64,000 bases of DNA from Rhypophila decipiens (lineage: Eukaryota > Ascomycota > Sordariomycetes > Sordariales > Naviculisporaceae), in NCBI GenBank assembly GCA_033297075.1, contig MU858085.1, positions 124,001 through 188,000 on the forward strand. Reading direction: 5' to 3'. The notes beneath the pieces are model-generated. The model did not search any database. It was not told the DNA's origin and saw only the letters and a program-made list of their open reading frames with translations. Within the stretch, counting starts at the first letter, position 1. Each line of letters begins with the position of its first letter. A program made the translations under genes and the position numbers. This document shows positions 46,499-56,114 of the stretch, piece by piece.

Positions 46499-48889
46499 AT
46501 GATGCAGCGCATATCGGAGCAGTCTGTATTTACCGCCTCGCCAACGTCGATCCACCCTGAGCCGAGTCCCGGTCCGGGTCCGGGTCTGGGTCCGGCCCGG
46601 GGTCTGTCCCCGCGGCCACCTCTGCCAGACAGCAAGGTCGATGGCTCGAGTATAGTGGACGCCTATGTCTCCTTCATCTTGCACTGCAACCCGGCCGTTC
46701 CCCCTGATACCGATCCTGCCGCCCTTCGAGAAGCCTTTCTGGCACCGCCCAAGAGCGGAGGCAAGACCTTTAGCACCTTTACGCTGTTTGAGCTCATCAA
46801 ACAACTCGAGACCAAGGAGCTCAAAACATGGGCCGAACTGGCACTCAAACTGGGCGTCGAGCCCCCGGACCAGGAGAAGGGGCAATCATCGCAAAAGATC
46901 CAGCAGTATGCGGTGCGGCTAAAGAGATGGATGCATTCGATGCATGTTGATGCCTTCTTTGAGTACCTGATGGGCCGTGCGCACCCGTACTGGACAGAGA
47001 TCCCGGCTGATGACACGCCCATAACTGAGATGGGCAGGGACGGTGTGGCGGCCGAGGATGATATGGCCCTGCGAGCCCTGCTGCCCCATATCAAGCCGCG
47101 GCGAGGAAGGAGGAAACCGGACGACGACGAGACCAACAACTTGAAGTCACCGTCCCAGCGACCCTCGCCACAGCCCGAGGATACGGCAGAGAAGAATGCG
47201 AATGGGCATGCGCAGTCGAACCAGGACTTGCAAGAGCCGTGGACAGCGCAGCCGGCCGAGAGGGGAAGCGTCTTCCTCTTTCCTCCTCCGGGCCAGGCCA
47301 GGCTGCACCCACCAGCTCCCTCCTGGGGACACAACTTGAATGACAGCCTGCAGACCCCACTGACGGCCTATCCTCACATGCAACCGCACTCGGCCATCAC
47401 TCCTTCCACGAGGAATGCCTTTTGGGCAGACGAGCCGAAATCCGCCATCACGCCGTCCAAGTCACGGTCCCGACGTCATGGTGCCAAGGTGGTCTCGTCG
47501 GCTTGGAGGATCGGAGGGAGCAACGCCAGTGGAAAGACGCGAGGCAGGCCGCCAAACAGCCGAATGGGCAACATCGAAGGGCCCTTCTCGGCCTTTCCAG
47601 CCACCGGCCATGGGTCAGATGTACTTGCCTTTAAACTTCCGTCTCCCACGCCAGACAGGAGCGCCGGCCCTGCTATTCCCGCTGGTCCCCAGAGCGCCAT
47701 TACCCCCACAACTGGAAGCAGTAGCACTCTTCTACCGGTGCCACCGGTCCCGGGCCCGTCACCCAATTCCAACCCCGACTTAAATTCTGACTCAAATTCC
47801 CACCACCAACGACATCAAGTTGTATCATCCAGTGTTCCTCTCCCTCATGTACCCACCGAGGGCCGGGCAGTCGACGACCGCCCAGGGCAAGATCATACTT
47901 CTCACCAACATTCTCATCAAGAATCCGTACCACGTCCGGCAAAAAGAAGCAGACTATCATTACAAGTCCCCGAGAGAGTCGGCGGCCAAGTACGACTGGC
48001 TACACCGCCACTTCCCCCTCCGCCTCTGTCCGCGCCCGCCATGGCGACACCCGTCGTGACCATCACCGGTGCCCCCGCCAATGGCACCAAACAGAGTGAA
48101 GCGCCCGCCATGGCAACACCTGCCGTGACCATCACCGGTGTCCCCGCCAATGGCACCAAACCGAGTGAAGCGCCCCCATCCCTAACCCTGGGCAAGCCGC
48201 TGCAGTCACTACAACCACTGCAGCCACTGTTTTCCCCCAATCACGTGCAGGATTCCCAAAAGACAGATGAGCAACCCGGTCTCATCCTAGACCCGACAGA
48301 CCACACCAACAAGCACGAGATGGAATCCTTCTTTGTCAGCCAGATCCTGGGCGGAAACTGGTTTTCCCACGACCACAAGGAGCTTCCACCCTGCTCAATC
48401 GGCGAGGCCTGGGCCTTGGCCGAGGCGGTTATTGACAAGCTGCTCAGGACAGCAGCTACGCCCCAGGCCTTCCTCATCAACCTGGCCGCACTGGCTGGCG
48501 GCAGACTGCTCATGGCCCCCAATACTCTTAATATCACCAGACAGCGACCCGACCAGGACGAAGACGAGCCGAGAAAGCAAAGGTACTTGTGTGAATGGCA
48601 CCTCCAGTTCGGATCTATACGCGGCAGTTACTCGATGGAAGAGACGGTTCTTGTTGACAAGTGGAGGACCGCCGGCGCTGGGGACCTTAACACAACCCAG
48701 CCCAGGCCGACAGCCACACGAGCCACAACCGCAGCAGCCCCACGTTGCGATAACGACAACGTCTGGGAGGGACGATTTATCGAGGCAACAAAGCTGTTGC
48801 AACAGCGAGACGAAGAGCTCGAGAGGCTCCGTTCTTTGATTGTGGGCGCCTTGAAGGAATCGAGGCAGCCCGGGTCAGTCACTAGCTAG
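46499..48889 (+). CDS. abp2: ARS-binding protein 2 (Abp2) homologue
   Basis: Fission yeast Abp2 binds AT-rich replication origins and chromatin. A single exon here encodes 796 residues. The conserved N-terminal domain (about residues 55-165) has IVDAYVSFILHCNPAVPPDT, FSTFTLFELIKQLETKELK, LGVEPPDQEKGQSSQKIQQ, YAVRLKRWMHSMHVDAFFEY and HPYWTEIP. A second conserved part near 605-730 has NWFSHDHKELPPCSIGEAWA and ends with CEWHLQFGSIRGSYSMEE. A Leu-rich helix (EELERLRSLIVGAL) closes the protein. The centre is disordered, with three SAITP(S/T) motifs, an AT-hook-like TRGRPPNSR near 347 and a 23-residue tandem duplication. The start is the first ATG of an ATG-ATG pair; the few codons upstream in frame have no ATG. 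The stop codon lies at the edge of minisatellite array C. Confidence 0.88.
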   Translation: MMQRISEQSVFTASPTSIHPEPSPGPGPGLGPARGLSPRPPLPDSKVDGSSIVDAYVSFILHCNPAVPPDTDPAALREAFLAPPKSGGKTFSTFTLFELIKQLETKELKTWAELALKLGVEPPDQEKGQSSQKIQQYAVRLKRWMHSMHVDAFFEYLMGRAHPYWTEIPADDTPITEMGRDGVAAEDDMALRALLPHIKPRRGRRKPDDDETNNLKSPSQRPSPQPEDTAEKNANGHAQSNQDLQEPWTAQPAERGSVFLFPPPGQARLHPPAPSWGHNLNDSLQTPLTAYPHMQPHSAITPSTRNAFWADEPKSAITPSKSRSRRHGAKVVSSAWRIGGSNASGKTRGRPPNSRMGNIEGPFSAFPATGHGSDVLAFKLPSPTPDRSAGPAIPAGPQSAITPTTGSSSTLLPVPPVPGPSPNSNPDLNSDSNSHHQRHQVVSSSVPLPHVPTEGRAVDDRPGQDHTSHQHSHQESVPRPAKRSRLSLQVPERVGGQVRLATPPLPPPPLSAPAMATPVVTITGAPANGTKQSEAPAMATPAVTITGVPANGTKPSEAPPSLTLGKPLQSLQPLQPLFSPNHVQDSQKTDEQPGLILDPTDHTNKHEMESFFVSQILGGNWFSHDHKELPPCSIGEAWALAEAVIDKLLRTAATPQAFLINLAALAGGRLLMAPNTLNITRQRPDQDEDEPRKQRYLCEWHLQFGSIRGSYSMEETVLVDKWRTAGAGDLNTTQPRPTATRATTAAAPRCDNDNVWEGRFIEATKLLQQRDEELERLRSLIVGALKESRQPGSVTS
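48032..48169 (+). repeat. 69-bp in-frame tandem duplication inside abp2
   Basis: GCGCCCGCCATGGC recurs at 48032 and 48101. The two 69-bp units are nearly identical and encode 23 residues each (with TITG and PANGTK), in the disordered centre of Abp2. Confidence 0.9.
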
Positions 48890-48898
48890 AGCCAGTCA

Positions 48899-49411
48899 GG
48901 GCATGTATTTCGGCAAGCAAAGGCATTTATTCCAACAAGTCTAGGCATCTATTCTAGCTACTCAAGTCATTTATTCTAGCTAGTTAAAACATTTACTCAA
49001 GCCATTTACTCAAGCCATTCAATGTGTTTATTCCAGTTTATCAGGGCATCTATTCGAACCAGTCGAGGTATTTATTCCAACTAATCAGGACATTTATTAT
49101 AATCTTGTCAAGCCATTTACTCTAGAGCGTTCAAGGCATATATTCCAGTTCAGCCAGGCAGGCATATATTCTAGCCAGTTAAGGCCTCTATTCCAGTCTA
49201 GCTATAGCATTTGTTCTAGTCCAGCCAAGGCAGATATCTATACCCGTCTAGCCAAGGTATGTTTGAACCGGTTAAAGCCTCTATTCTAAAAAGTAAAGGC
49301 CCTTTATTCCAGCAAGTCAAGGCATTTATTCCAACTAGTTAAGGTCGTCTCTATTTCACTAGGTAGTCAATGTATTTATTCGAGCTAGTCAAGGCCTCTG
49401 TTCCTACTAGT
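48899..49411 (+). repeat. 22-bp minisatellite array C (about 22 units)
   Basis: The units read GGCATTTATTCCAGCTAG (first 18 of 22) on the + strand. They are the reverse complement of array A and have the same orientation as array B. Roughly 22 degenerate copies continue to about 49411. A half unit (AGCTAGAGCCAGTCAG) begins at the last codons of abp2, so the TAG stop at 48887-48889 is itself part of repeat-like sequence. Divergence rises toward the right end, where the AT-rich block begins. Confidence 0.88.
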
Positions 49412-50388
49412 TCATATCGAGACTAATAAAGAATTACAGTTCGAATTTCCACGTTCGTTCACGCCTACTATAATAAATATAGTCAGCCTTTTACGTACGC
49501 CTCTTTCTTTATTTCTCAGCATTATGATTAGCGCCTTAGAGAATAAAATATCCTTAACTTAGAATATACTATACCTATAGCTAAGAGAGATATCCAAGAT
49601 ACTTATAACGTTAAGGGTATTAAGGTAGTAAGGTAAGTGTTGGTTGCAATTTAATGTAAAGACGTCTGAAGTGGTGAAGTCACGGACCCAGATCACGTTG
49701 CACGAGGCCTACTGCTGCGGCAGGCTGTTATGCGTTGTGATCAGGTCTGTTGTTCTTGCTTTTTTCTATCTCTGTTCTCTGGCCCTGCCAGAGAGCCTCT
49801 TATAGCTGTGAATGGTGGCAAGCCATTACGCGTCAGTTTACGCGGCTGTGGCAACTTATTACAAATACATGGTTCTGGCCACTGCCAGAACCTTCGCTTA
49901 CAGCGTTTGATCCAACAGTAAGATAGGTTTTCGGAATCCAGACTTATAAAATATCTTCTATTGTGTAAGAGAGGGGCTAGAAATACTTGCTTACTTACTT
50001 TCTTACTTGCTTACTTGCTTGCGTACTTGCTTGCTTGCTTACTTACTTACTTATAGCACGAATTAGTAGGTTTTTCTTTTTTGTTTTGTCCTTATGATTT
50101 ATCGCTACCTACTTACCTCTACTAATGTACCCGAATCCTACTTTTCTCCTACCTAGCCCTAATCTCTTTATATACATACATACTGACTATAATCGAGACA
50201 ATAGACAACGCGGGTCACTCGGTATGGTAGAAGTTAGAAGCCGCCAGAGACTGACATCGAGACTCGAGAGGGACAGTGTCGATAGAGCATTAAAAGACCG
50301 GGTCAATCCCTCTCTCCTCCCGTCGGGAGTTCATCAAAGGGTCCTCGTCACATAATGACATAGTCTGGGGCGGGCAAGTATGTATATA
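49412..50388. other. AT-rich, TpA-rich block, probable decayed repeat DNA
   Basis: From about 49420 to 49640 the sequence is very AT-rich with many TA steps, as expected after repeat-induced point mutation. From 49640 to 49930 base composition is more even, and it could be a diverged long-terminal-repeat fragment, but I cannot name it. A CTTG/CTTA repeat follows. No gene is seen. Confidence 0.5.
49984..50053. repeat. (CTTG/CTTA)n tetranucleotide repeat
   Basis: About 70 bp of alternating TACT/TGCT tetramers (TTACTTACTT, TTGCTTGCTT) in tandem. Confidence 0.85.
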
Positions 50389-50594
50389 CAGAATTCCACG
50401 GTAAATAGTCAAGCTGGTATTTGGTTGAACAAAGTTACTAGACCTATCGCTGACTTTGTTAATGCCTTCTTATTATATAAACAACGCCTGTTCTTCAGCT
50501 TATCAAGGCCTTTTCTGCAATTAATGGAGGCCTAGTAAGTCGTGAGCAAGGCCTAGCCAAGTAGTGCAGGTTGACCATTTACCGTGGAATACTG
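50389..50594. mobile_element. MITE copy 2 (206 bp)
   Basis: The left end reads CAGAATTCCACGGTAAATAG and the right end, reverse-complemented, reads CAGTATTCCACGGTAAATGG; TA flanks both ends (50387-50388 and 50595-50596). Terminal and subterminal sequence matches copy 1 at 25488-25698, while the centre is diverged. It has no coding capacity. It lies about 220 bp past the mak10 stop. Confidence 0.88.
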
Positions 50595-50817
50595 TATGGA
50601 CCCGTATAATTAATACAAAGTTCACCACTCACGAACAAGACTTCATGCAATAAGACAAGGGCAGAATTATTAAATTACTCTTAACGCTGTGTATTACCGC
50701 TGCCGGGTCCAACTATCTGAATTGGACGATACTTCTATAGCTTTAACACAAGAACCCACCAATCATTCTATTTACCTCTTGATTCTTACTTCTTTCATTG
50801 TCCCGTCTTTTCATTTC

Positions 50818-53425
50818 TCACGTCTTCTTCTTCTCCCCAACATGAACCTTGGGCACAATCCACCACTTATGATACGCCTTCTCAGGCTTGGGCACCTCAA
50901 CTTGCAAGAAATTCCCCAAATCCAAGTCTTCCTCTTCCTCATCCGGAGCCGTCGCCGCAGCAGCAGCAATCCCGTTCTTGACAGCAGCAACAGCAAGCCC
51001 AGCGGCGATGGCGCTCTTGATACCGTTTTTGGCACCCTCAGTCCAGCGCCCCAGGCAGCCCACCGCAAAGGCCTCATTCTCGTTATATTTGCTCAACGCT
51101 TCGAACCCCATCTTGGCCCCGGCAATTGCCTCCCGAGCAATCTCCAACAAATTGCCGATACTCTTGCGCGGCCGTGTGACTTGCTCGGTAAAAGTCTCAA
51201 ACGATGGCAACTCGGGCAGCCCAATCGGCGCAAAGGGCTTCATTCGGATGTCATACCGCAGCGAGTCACTGCTGTACGGTCTCGGCGGGGGCACGATCAA
51301 CCTGAGACGGTAGAGCGCCGTGTACAGAGCCGACAGACCGTCTGCGAGCTCCCAAGTCACGGCTGCCTCGAGGGTGCTCACCCGGTGGTAGGCGAAGGAC
51401 CGTACGAACTGGGGTTCTGAAGAGAAAGAGGCAGTAGTATCCGATCGGCCACCGTTGGAGGAAGACGGGGAACCAGAGGAAGAGAACGATGGACCAGACG
51501 GGGAAGGCCGGGCACGAGTGGTAGAAGACTTGGGTTCAAGTTCATTCGATCGGTGGGTAATGAATGATCTGATCCGCCCCAGGTGCGAGGTGCGGATCTT
51601 GGCCAGGTAGGCGAGATACCAATACATGCCCGCCATCTCGATGGGCTGGTACGTCTCGAGCTCAAAGCCGAGCTGGACGATCCACTCCATCAGGCGAAGC
51701 TTGTAGAGGTAAGCCCATGATGACAGCGGGAGGGAGTAGGCTGCCTCAGGAGACGAGACTCCCTCGGAACCGGTTTCGAAGTTGATGGGTTTCTCGTCCA
51801 GTTGGATCTGTAGGAGCTGGTCGAGCTCCTCGGCATCCATCTGGACCGTCTCCCAGTCTTGGATCGAGTGGCACAAGGTACGGCGGACCCTGCACCGGTT
51901 CTGGCAAAATGCTCGAAAGATGTCCAGGTAGGACTGCGTCGCACGCTGGCGGAAAAGCTCCATCTGGTGAGCCATGGCAAACCTCGCGTCGTGGGGAGCC
52001 TCGACCACGTCATTTACAGGGTCGAGAAGTCGGTGCTTAGGCATCGAGACAATGGCAAGGTCGTCGTCGATGATTTTTCTGATGCTGAGGTTGTCCAGAA
52101 TGACCATGTCCCTAAAGAGGTAGAACTGGAGTAGTGTCCTGATATAGACGAGAGGTTGGGGCTTTTGAGCCTGAAAGGTCAAGACGAAATTCTGCAACCA
52201 AGTTAGACGACCGGGACACTAGGTACCATGTGTGTGATTACGGCATGACCCACCAAGAGACTTTGAGGATCCGAGTATTTGAACACTTCGTGCACCTCGA
52301 TGCCGTCTTTGATCAGTTTTCTGAAATGGTCCGATGTCTCCTCGAAGCTCAGCTGCACAATAGGTCGTGGCGGCATGGTGCTTGCGAGCTTGCGCTGAAT
52401 CTTGGGGCTGAAGGCTTCGGGAACCGGTGTACCGAGCTGTCGTGAATTGTGGATCTGTTCCCAGACGCCTTGCATATGATGCCACGGTAGACTGAGCGAG
52501 TCGGGGTTGCTCCGCAGCTCTGAGAGTTCGATGGTTCGAAGAAAGGCAGTCCTCAGTCCGAGACGGAAGTCAAGAGCCCAGGCCATCTTGTCTGTGAGGG
52601 CATGGCGCATCTGGTGTATAATCTTGCGGGCGGCCATGATCTCGTTGCTAATTTCATTCCTGTCGATGTTGTCTAAAAGAGACCTATGGTATGTATTTGT
52701 CACGAAATCCTCCTCCTATAGAGGTCAGTGAGTAAGCTGCAAAGGGGTATTCGTTTCGAGACTCACCTCGTAGTAATGCTCACGCTTGATGCGCTCCGTC
52801 ACATACCAGCAGCTCTTGAGCAGCCCCAGGCAGTAGGCCCGCAGGACAGTAAACATTGGATCTGGCCGTGCGCCCTCGGCATGGTTCCTGATAAAATCCG
52901 CCTCACGGAGGTTGGTAGGGGCCGGCATCAGCATGGCCTCGATGTAGACGTTGGTGAGCAGGGTTTGTGATAATGGATAGCCAAGATGCCATGCCATCTG
53001 GTCAGAGTCAGAAGTCATATTCCGTCTGCTGGTAAGGACCGAGTTCCACAGACCTCAAGACACAAAAGCTGGTCGATTATGCCCACAACCTGGGCGGGCT
53101 GTAATGGCCTGGTGACATCGTAATCCTCGTCCAGAGACTCGCCAGGAGCTAGACATCCACTGTCCATCTTGGGGTCCATGATCTGGATAGCCAAGTTAGT
53201 GTCTGGTTCGACGATGTGCTAGTCTGGCAGCAAGTCATACCTCGAGAGCCCCGACTGCCTCGAACAGCGTAAAGAAAGCATCCTTAACAAGCTCGCCAGG
53301 CTTCAAGGCTGCAAACGGTCAGCCCATGAACTATGACATTTGGGTCCCAATGGAATCTTACCGCCCGTGGCAGCTGTGAATTTGCTAGTGATATCTGTAG
53401 CAATGATGCCCTCGCTCGCGACCAT
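50818..53425 (-). CDS. mak10: NatC N-terminal acetyltransferase auxiliary subunit Mak10 (Naa35)
   Basis: Mak10 is the large ribosome-anchoring subunit of NatC (with Mak3/Naa30 and Mak31/Naa38), which acetylates N-termini beginning Met-hydrophobic. There are six exons: 53425-53362, 53308-53241, 53182-53054, 52997-52767, 52715-52254 and 52191-50818, giving 775 residues. The introns are 51-62 nt with CTAAC/CTGAC branch sites, all in phase. The N-terminal hallmark is complete once spliced: DITSKFTAATGA, LKPGELVKDAFFTLFEAVGA and LEIMDPKMDSG. Further family blocks are MAWHLGYPLSQTLLTNVYIE and GLLKSCWYVTERIKREHYYEEDF. The long last exon carries LLQFYLFRDMVILDNLSIRK and HWxx-rich helices. A disordered Ser-rich insert near 510-560 is probably fungus-specific. 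The start ATG has a good context; the open frame further upstream has no ATG. Confidence 0.95.
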
Positions 53426-54353
53426 GGGAGGCGGCGGCGGTTGTTCGGAAAAACGGTTGGGATTGTTGATTTCTGGGTCTTGAGGGTATGCTATCAGTAT
53501 ATTTTTGTGTGTGAGTGCGAGGTGATAATATATCACCCCTCGCTGGGTCAGTGGTCACTCATCGAGGGGTAATAAGTGACCGTAAATTCAGGTCGGTGAT
53601 AGGAACGAAAGAGGCAGGGAATACCATTCGACACCCCAAACTCGCCTTGAGCCATCATCTCCGTAAAGATGAACCGGTCAATATCCCAAAGAAGCTCTTG
53701 CAGAAAGATGTTTTTGGCGCATGTGGTAAAAGTCTGGTAGAGATGCAAAAACTGACAGCGTTGGAAAGTTGGGTGACTGTGGGAGCCTTGAGCTTGGTGG
53801 TGCCTTTGCTGCTGCTGGTGTGGATAAGCGACCAAAGTTCACAAAACAGCCGCAAGATGCCGAGCTAAAAAGGCATGAAGTCATGGACATGAAGAAACAT
53901 TGGGTTGGCAGGTGCGATGAGCAATCCGGATGTTGAAGCTCGGAAGGTATTTTCAGCGGGATATGGCAGTCGTATTTTCTATTACCTGCAAGGTCCGTCC
54001 AGGTACCTACTTGGATTGACATTCACCGGCAACATTCGGAGTATGCACTAATGAACAGCCCAATGGGCACATTGAAACATGCATCGCCCCAAAAAGTTTC
54101 AATCAACGTCGTCTATTGACCCACGGCCCCAAAAGTTTTGATGATGATACAAGTTTGACATGTACAGGAAAAGCGATAGAGAGAGAGAGACCGGGCTTTA
54201 ATTCTTTGGTCGGGTCTACAAAATGTCGTGACCCTTTGTGTCGTGTGTAATCTTTCCCGTCCCGTCGCAGCCGAAAGCTTTCCTCGCCCTTCCAGTTTGT
54301 CCCCTATCAGCCCTCTATTGCTCTGATTTTATATCTTTTCGTTTTGTTGGAAT
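53426..54353. other. Intergenic, mak10 promoter side
   Basis: The interval separates the mak10 start from the atp15 stop, both on the - strand. Short open frames occur on both strands, but none is supported. A GA run (gagagagagag) lies near 54180-54190. Confidence 0.5.
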
Positions 54354-54807
54354 TCAAGCGGTACCACCCTGGGCGGCGCTCTCGACAGCGGCAGCAGCGT
54401 TGGCATCAGCGAGGTTCTGGGTCTCGCCTTGCTTGCCGTTCTATATTCGCGATTGCGGGAAATAGCTTCGATTAACCACCGTCCCATCTTTCTTGTCGTG
54501 TCTCGTCGCAAATGCTTCCGGGCTAACTTACAGTCCACTTGGCGAATCTGAGCTCGGCCTGGCCTCTACGCTCAGCAGCGAGTCTCAAGTCATCCTTCAA
54601 GCTTCGGCGCACGACACGGGCTGATACGGCCAGGTAGCGGTTGTAGCTGTTGTTGGGGTTCGTCCAGTTAGTTTCTTCCGTAAACCCGCAACTGCAGTGC
54701 AGCGAGGTGGGATGCGAATTGGAGCAGTCAATTGAAACGGCCATCAATTGACAAGGCAAGAAAAGAAAAACTCACGTAATGCCAGCGGCTTTCCACGCGA
54801 ACGTCAT
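54354..54807 (-). CDS. atp15: Mitochondrial ATP synthase F1 epsilon subunit
   Basis: This is the small central-stalk subunit of mitochondrial F1. There are three exons: 54807-54776, 54646-54532 and 54440-54354, giving 77 residues; the introns are 129 and 91 nt. The product starts MTFAWKAAGITYNRYLAVSA, then RVVRRSLKDDLRLAAERRG, LRFAKW and NGKQGETQNLADANAAAA. These are the conserved N-terminal and central blocks of fungal Atp15, with no cleaved presequence, as usual for this subunit. The exons are short and split, so the gene is easy to miss. Confidence 0.95.
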
Positions 54808-55127
54808 TTTGGGCGAGGGTTTTGGGGAGAGCGTGAACTTGGGTTGCGGTTCTACTGAGTCCAAGGATCCGTGACTGACGAGAAATCAATGCACTTCCCA
54901 ATCGCAACCGAGCAGAGCTCCGTCAAGCTCCGCGTCACGTGAGTGGATTTTTGGCTCAACCAACCAAATGACCCCATCAATTGGCTGGCTCTCATTGACA
55001 CTCTGTTTCTATCGAGATGAGATGCCAAAAGAGAATAAATAGGCCAATTGCTCTACCAACGAGCCGGCTGCTTCTTATGATGACAGAATATCTTTCAAAA
55101 TTCCGGGACCAAGACCAATCCTCCATA
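54808..55127. other. Intergenic between atp15 and the small unknown gene
   Basis: This 320-bp stretch is the atp15 promoter and the 3' flank of the next gene, both on the - strand. I see nothing else in it. Confidence 0.45.
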
Positions 55128-55660
55128 TTAAACCCACAACATCCTGATACGAATCTTCGTCTCCTCAAGGTAGTTCCACGGGTAGCAGTGCACCCCTTTC
55201 CTATTCTTCGGGACATACCAGATTATGCCCAGCTGCCGGAGGATATCATTGACTTGTGAAACTGTACCAATTAATCCATTCATGTCAGCCATCTCATCTT
55301 GTCAGGTCTTGGCAGGGAAATACCATTAGGCATATCCGTACCATCCAAATTCTCAAGCTCATCCAGCGTCCTTGGAAAATTCGCCATCTTCCGTCCAGTT
55401 TCTATGCTCAAAAGCGAGAGCAGGGTATCATGCCCCATCTCAAGACGAATCCGATTCTCCCACTTGATAAGCCTGTTCAACTTGTCGGTGCTCCTTGCCC
55501 TAGCTTGCAGCTTTACTAGTTCCTGGTCGTGCGGAGGCCGAGGCTGGGGCTGGGGCGGTTGGAAGTCGCAGATGAGACAGTGGCCATGTTGTCGTTGGTG
55601 GCGGTGGTGGTTGGTAGTGGTGACATCCAGCCAGGAGGATGGTTCGATTCTGGGGAGCAT
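55128..55660 (-). CDS. Small protein of unknown function (156 residues)
   Basis: There are two exons, 55660-55324 and 55261-55128, with a 62-nt intron (GTATTT donor, TACAG acceptor). I do not recognise the family. The N-terminal 45 residues are His-, Gln- and Pro-rich with one CxxC-type pair (CLICDF). The middle, KLNRLIKWENRIRLEMGHDT with LLSLLSIETG, is a probable amphipathic helix pair. Across the splice it continues with PRTLDELENLDGTD, then VSQVNDILRQLGIIW and VHCYPWNYLEE. The Leu/Ile periodicity before and after the junction and the matching phase support the intron. It could be a coiled-coil or adaptor protein. Confidence that it is a gene is moderate. Confidence 0.6.
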
Positions 55661-56114
55661 CTTGAAATATCCTAGTGTATTGTTTTTATTTGCTTCTTGC
55701 TATCTACAACTCACATTCATCCATCTTCCTCGGAGACATCTTATATAGTTCTCATGCCCGCGGCTTTGACTTTTTCTCCCAGGTCAGAGTTTGGGTTCCT
55801 ATGATCCAGCACAACAGTTTGTACACCTTAGACCCCAGCAAAGTGTAGGTTCGTAAAGCCATAGATTGAACTGCAAGGAAATCTAAAATATGAAATCGCG
55901 AGTAAGATAGTATATGCACAAAGGGAAACACCAGCCGCGTCCAGTCTTTTGTTCTGTTCTATAGACGGGTAAAGCCAAGTAGTATACTGAACCGTGGCAG
56001 GGTGATTAGCTGTTGGTACACGTTCCTCCTCTCCCTCCCACACATTTTTTGGTCTTTCCCCCAGTCTCGGCCCGCTAATAAAACACAAGATACAACGTCA
56101 CCAATGCTTTTTCC
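55661..56114. other. Intergenic between the small unknown gene and qcr2
   Basis: This interval holds the promoter of the small gene and the 3' flank of qcr2. No further feature is recognised. Confidence 0.45.

Noticed and set aside
17104..49411. CRISPR-like array
   Set aside because: The 22-bp units are directly adjacent with no unique spacers, and the DNA is eukaryotic nuclear.
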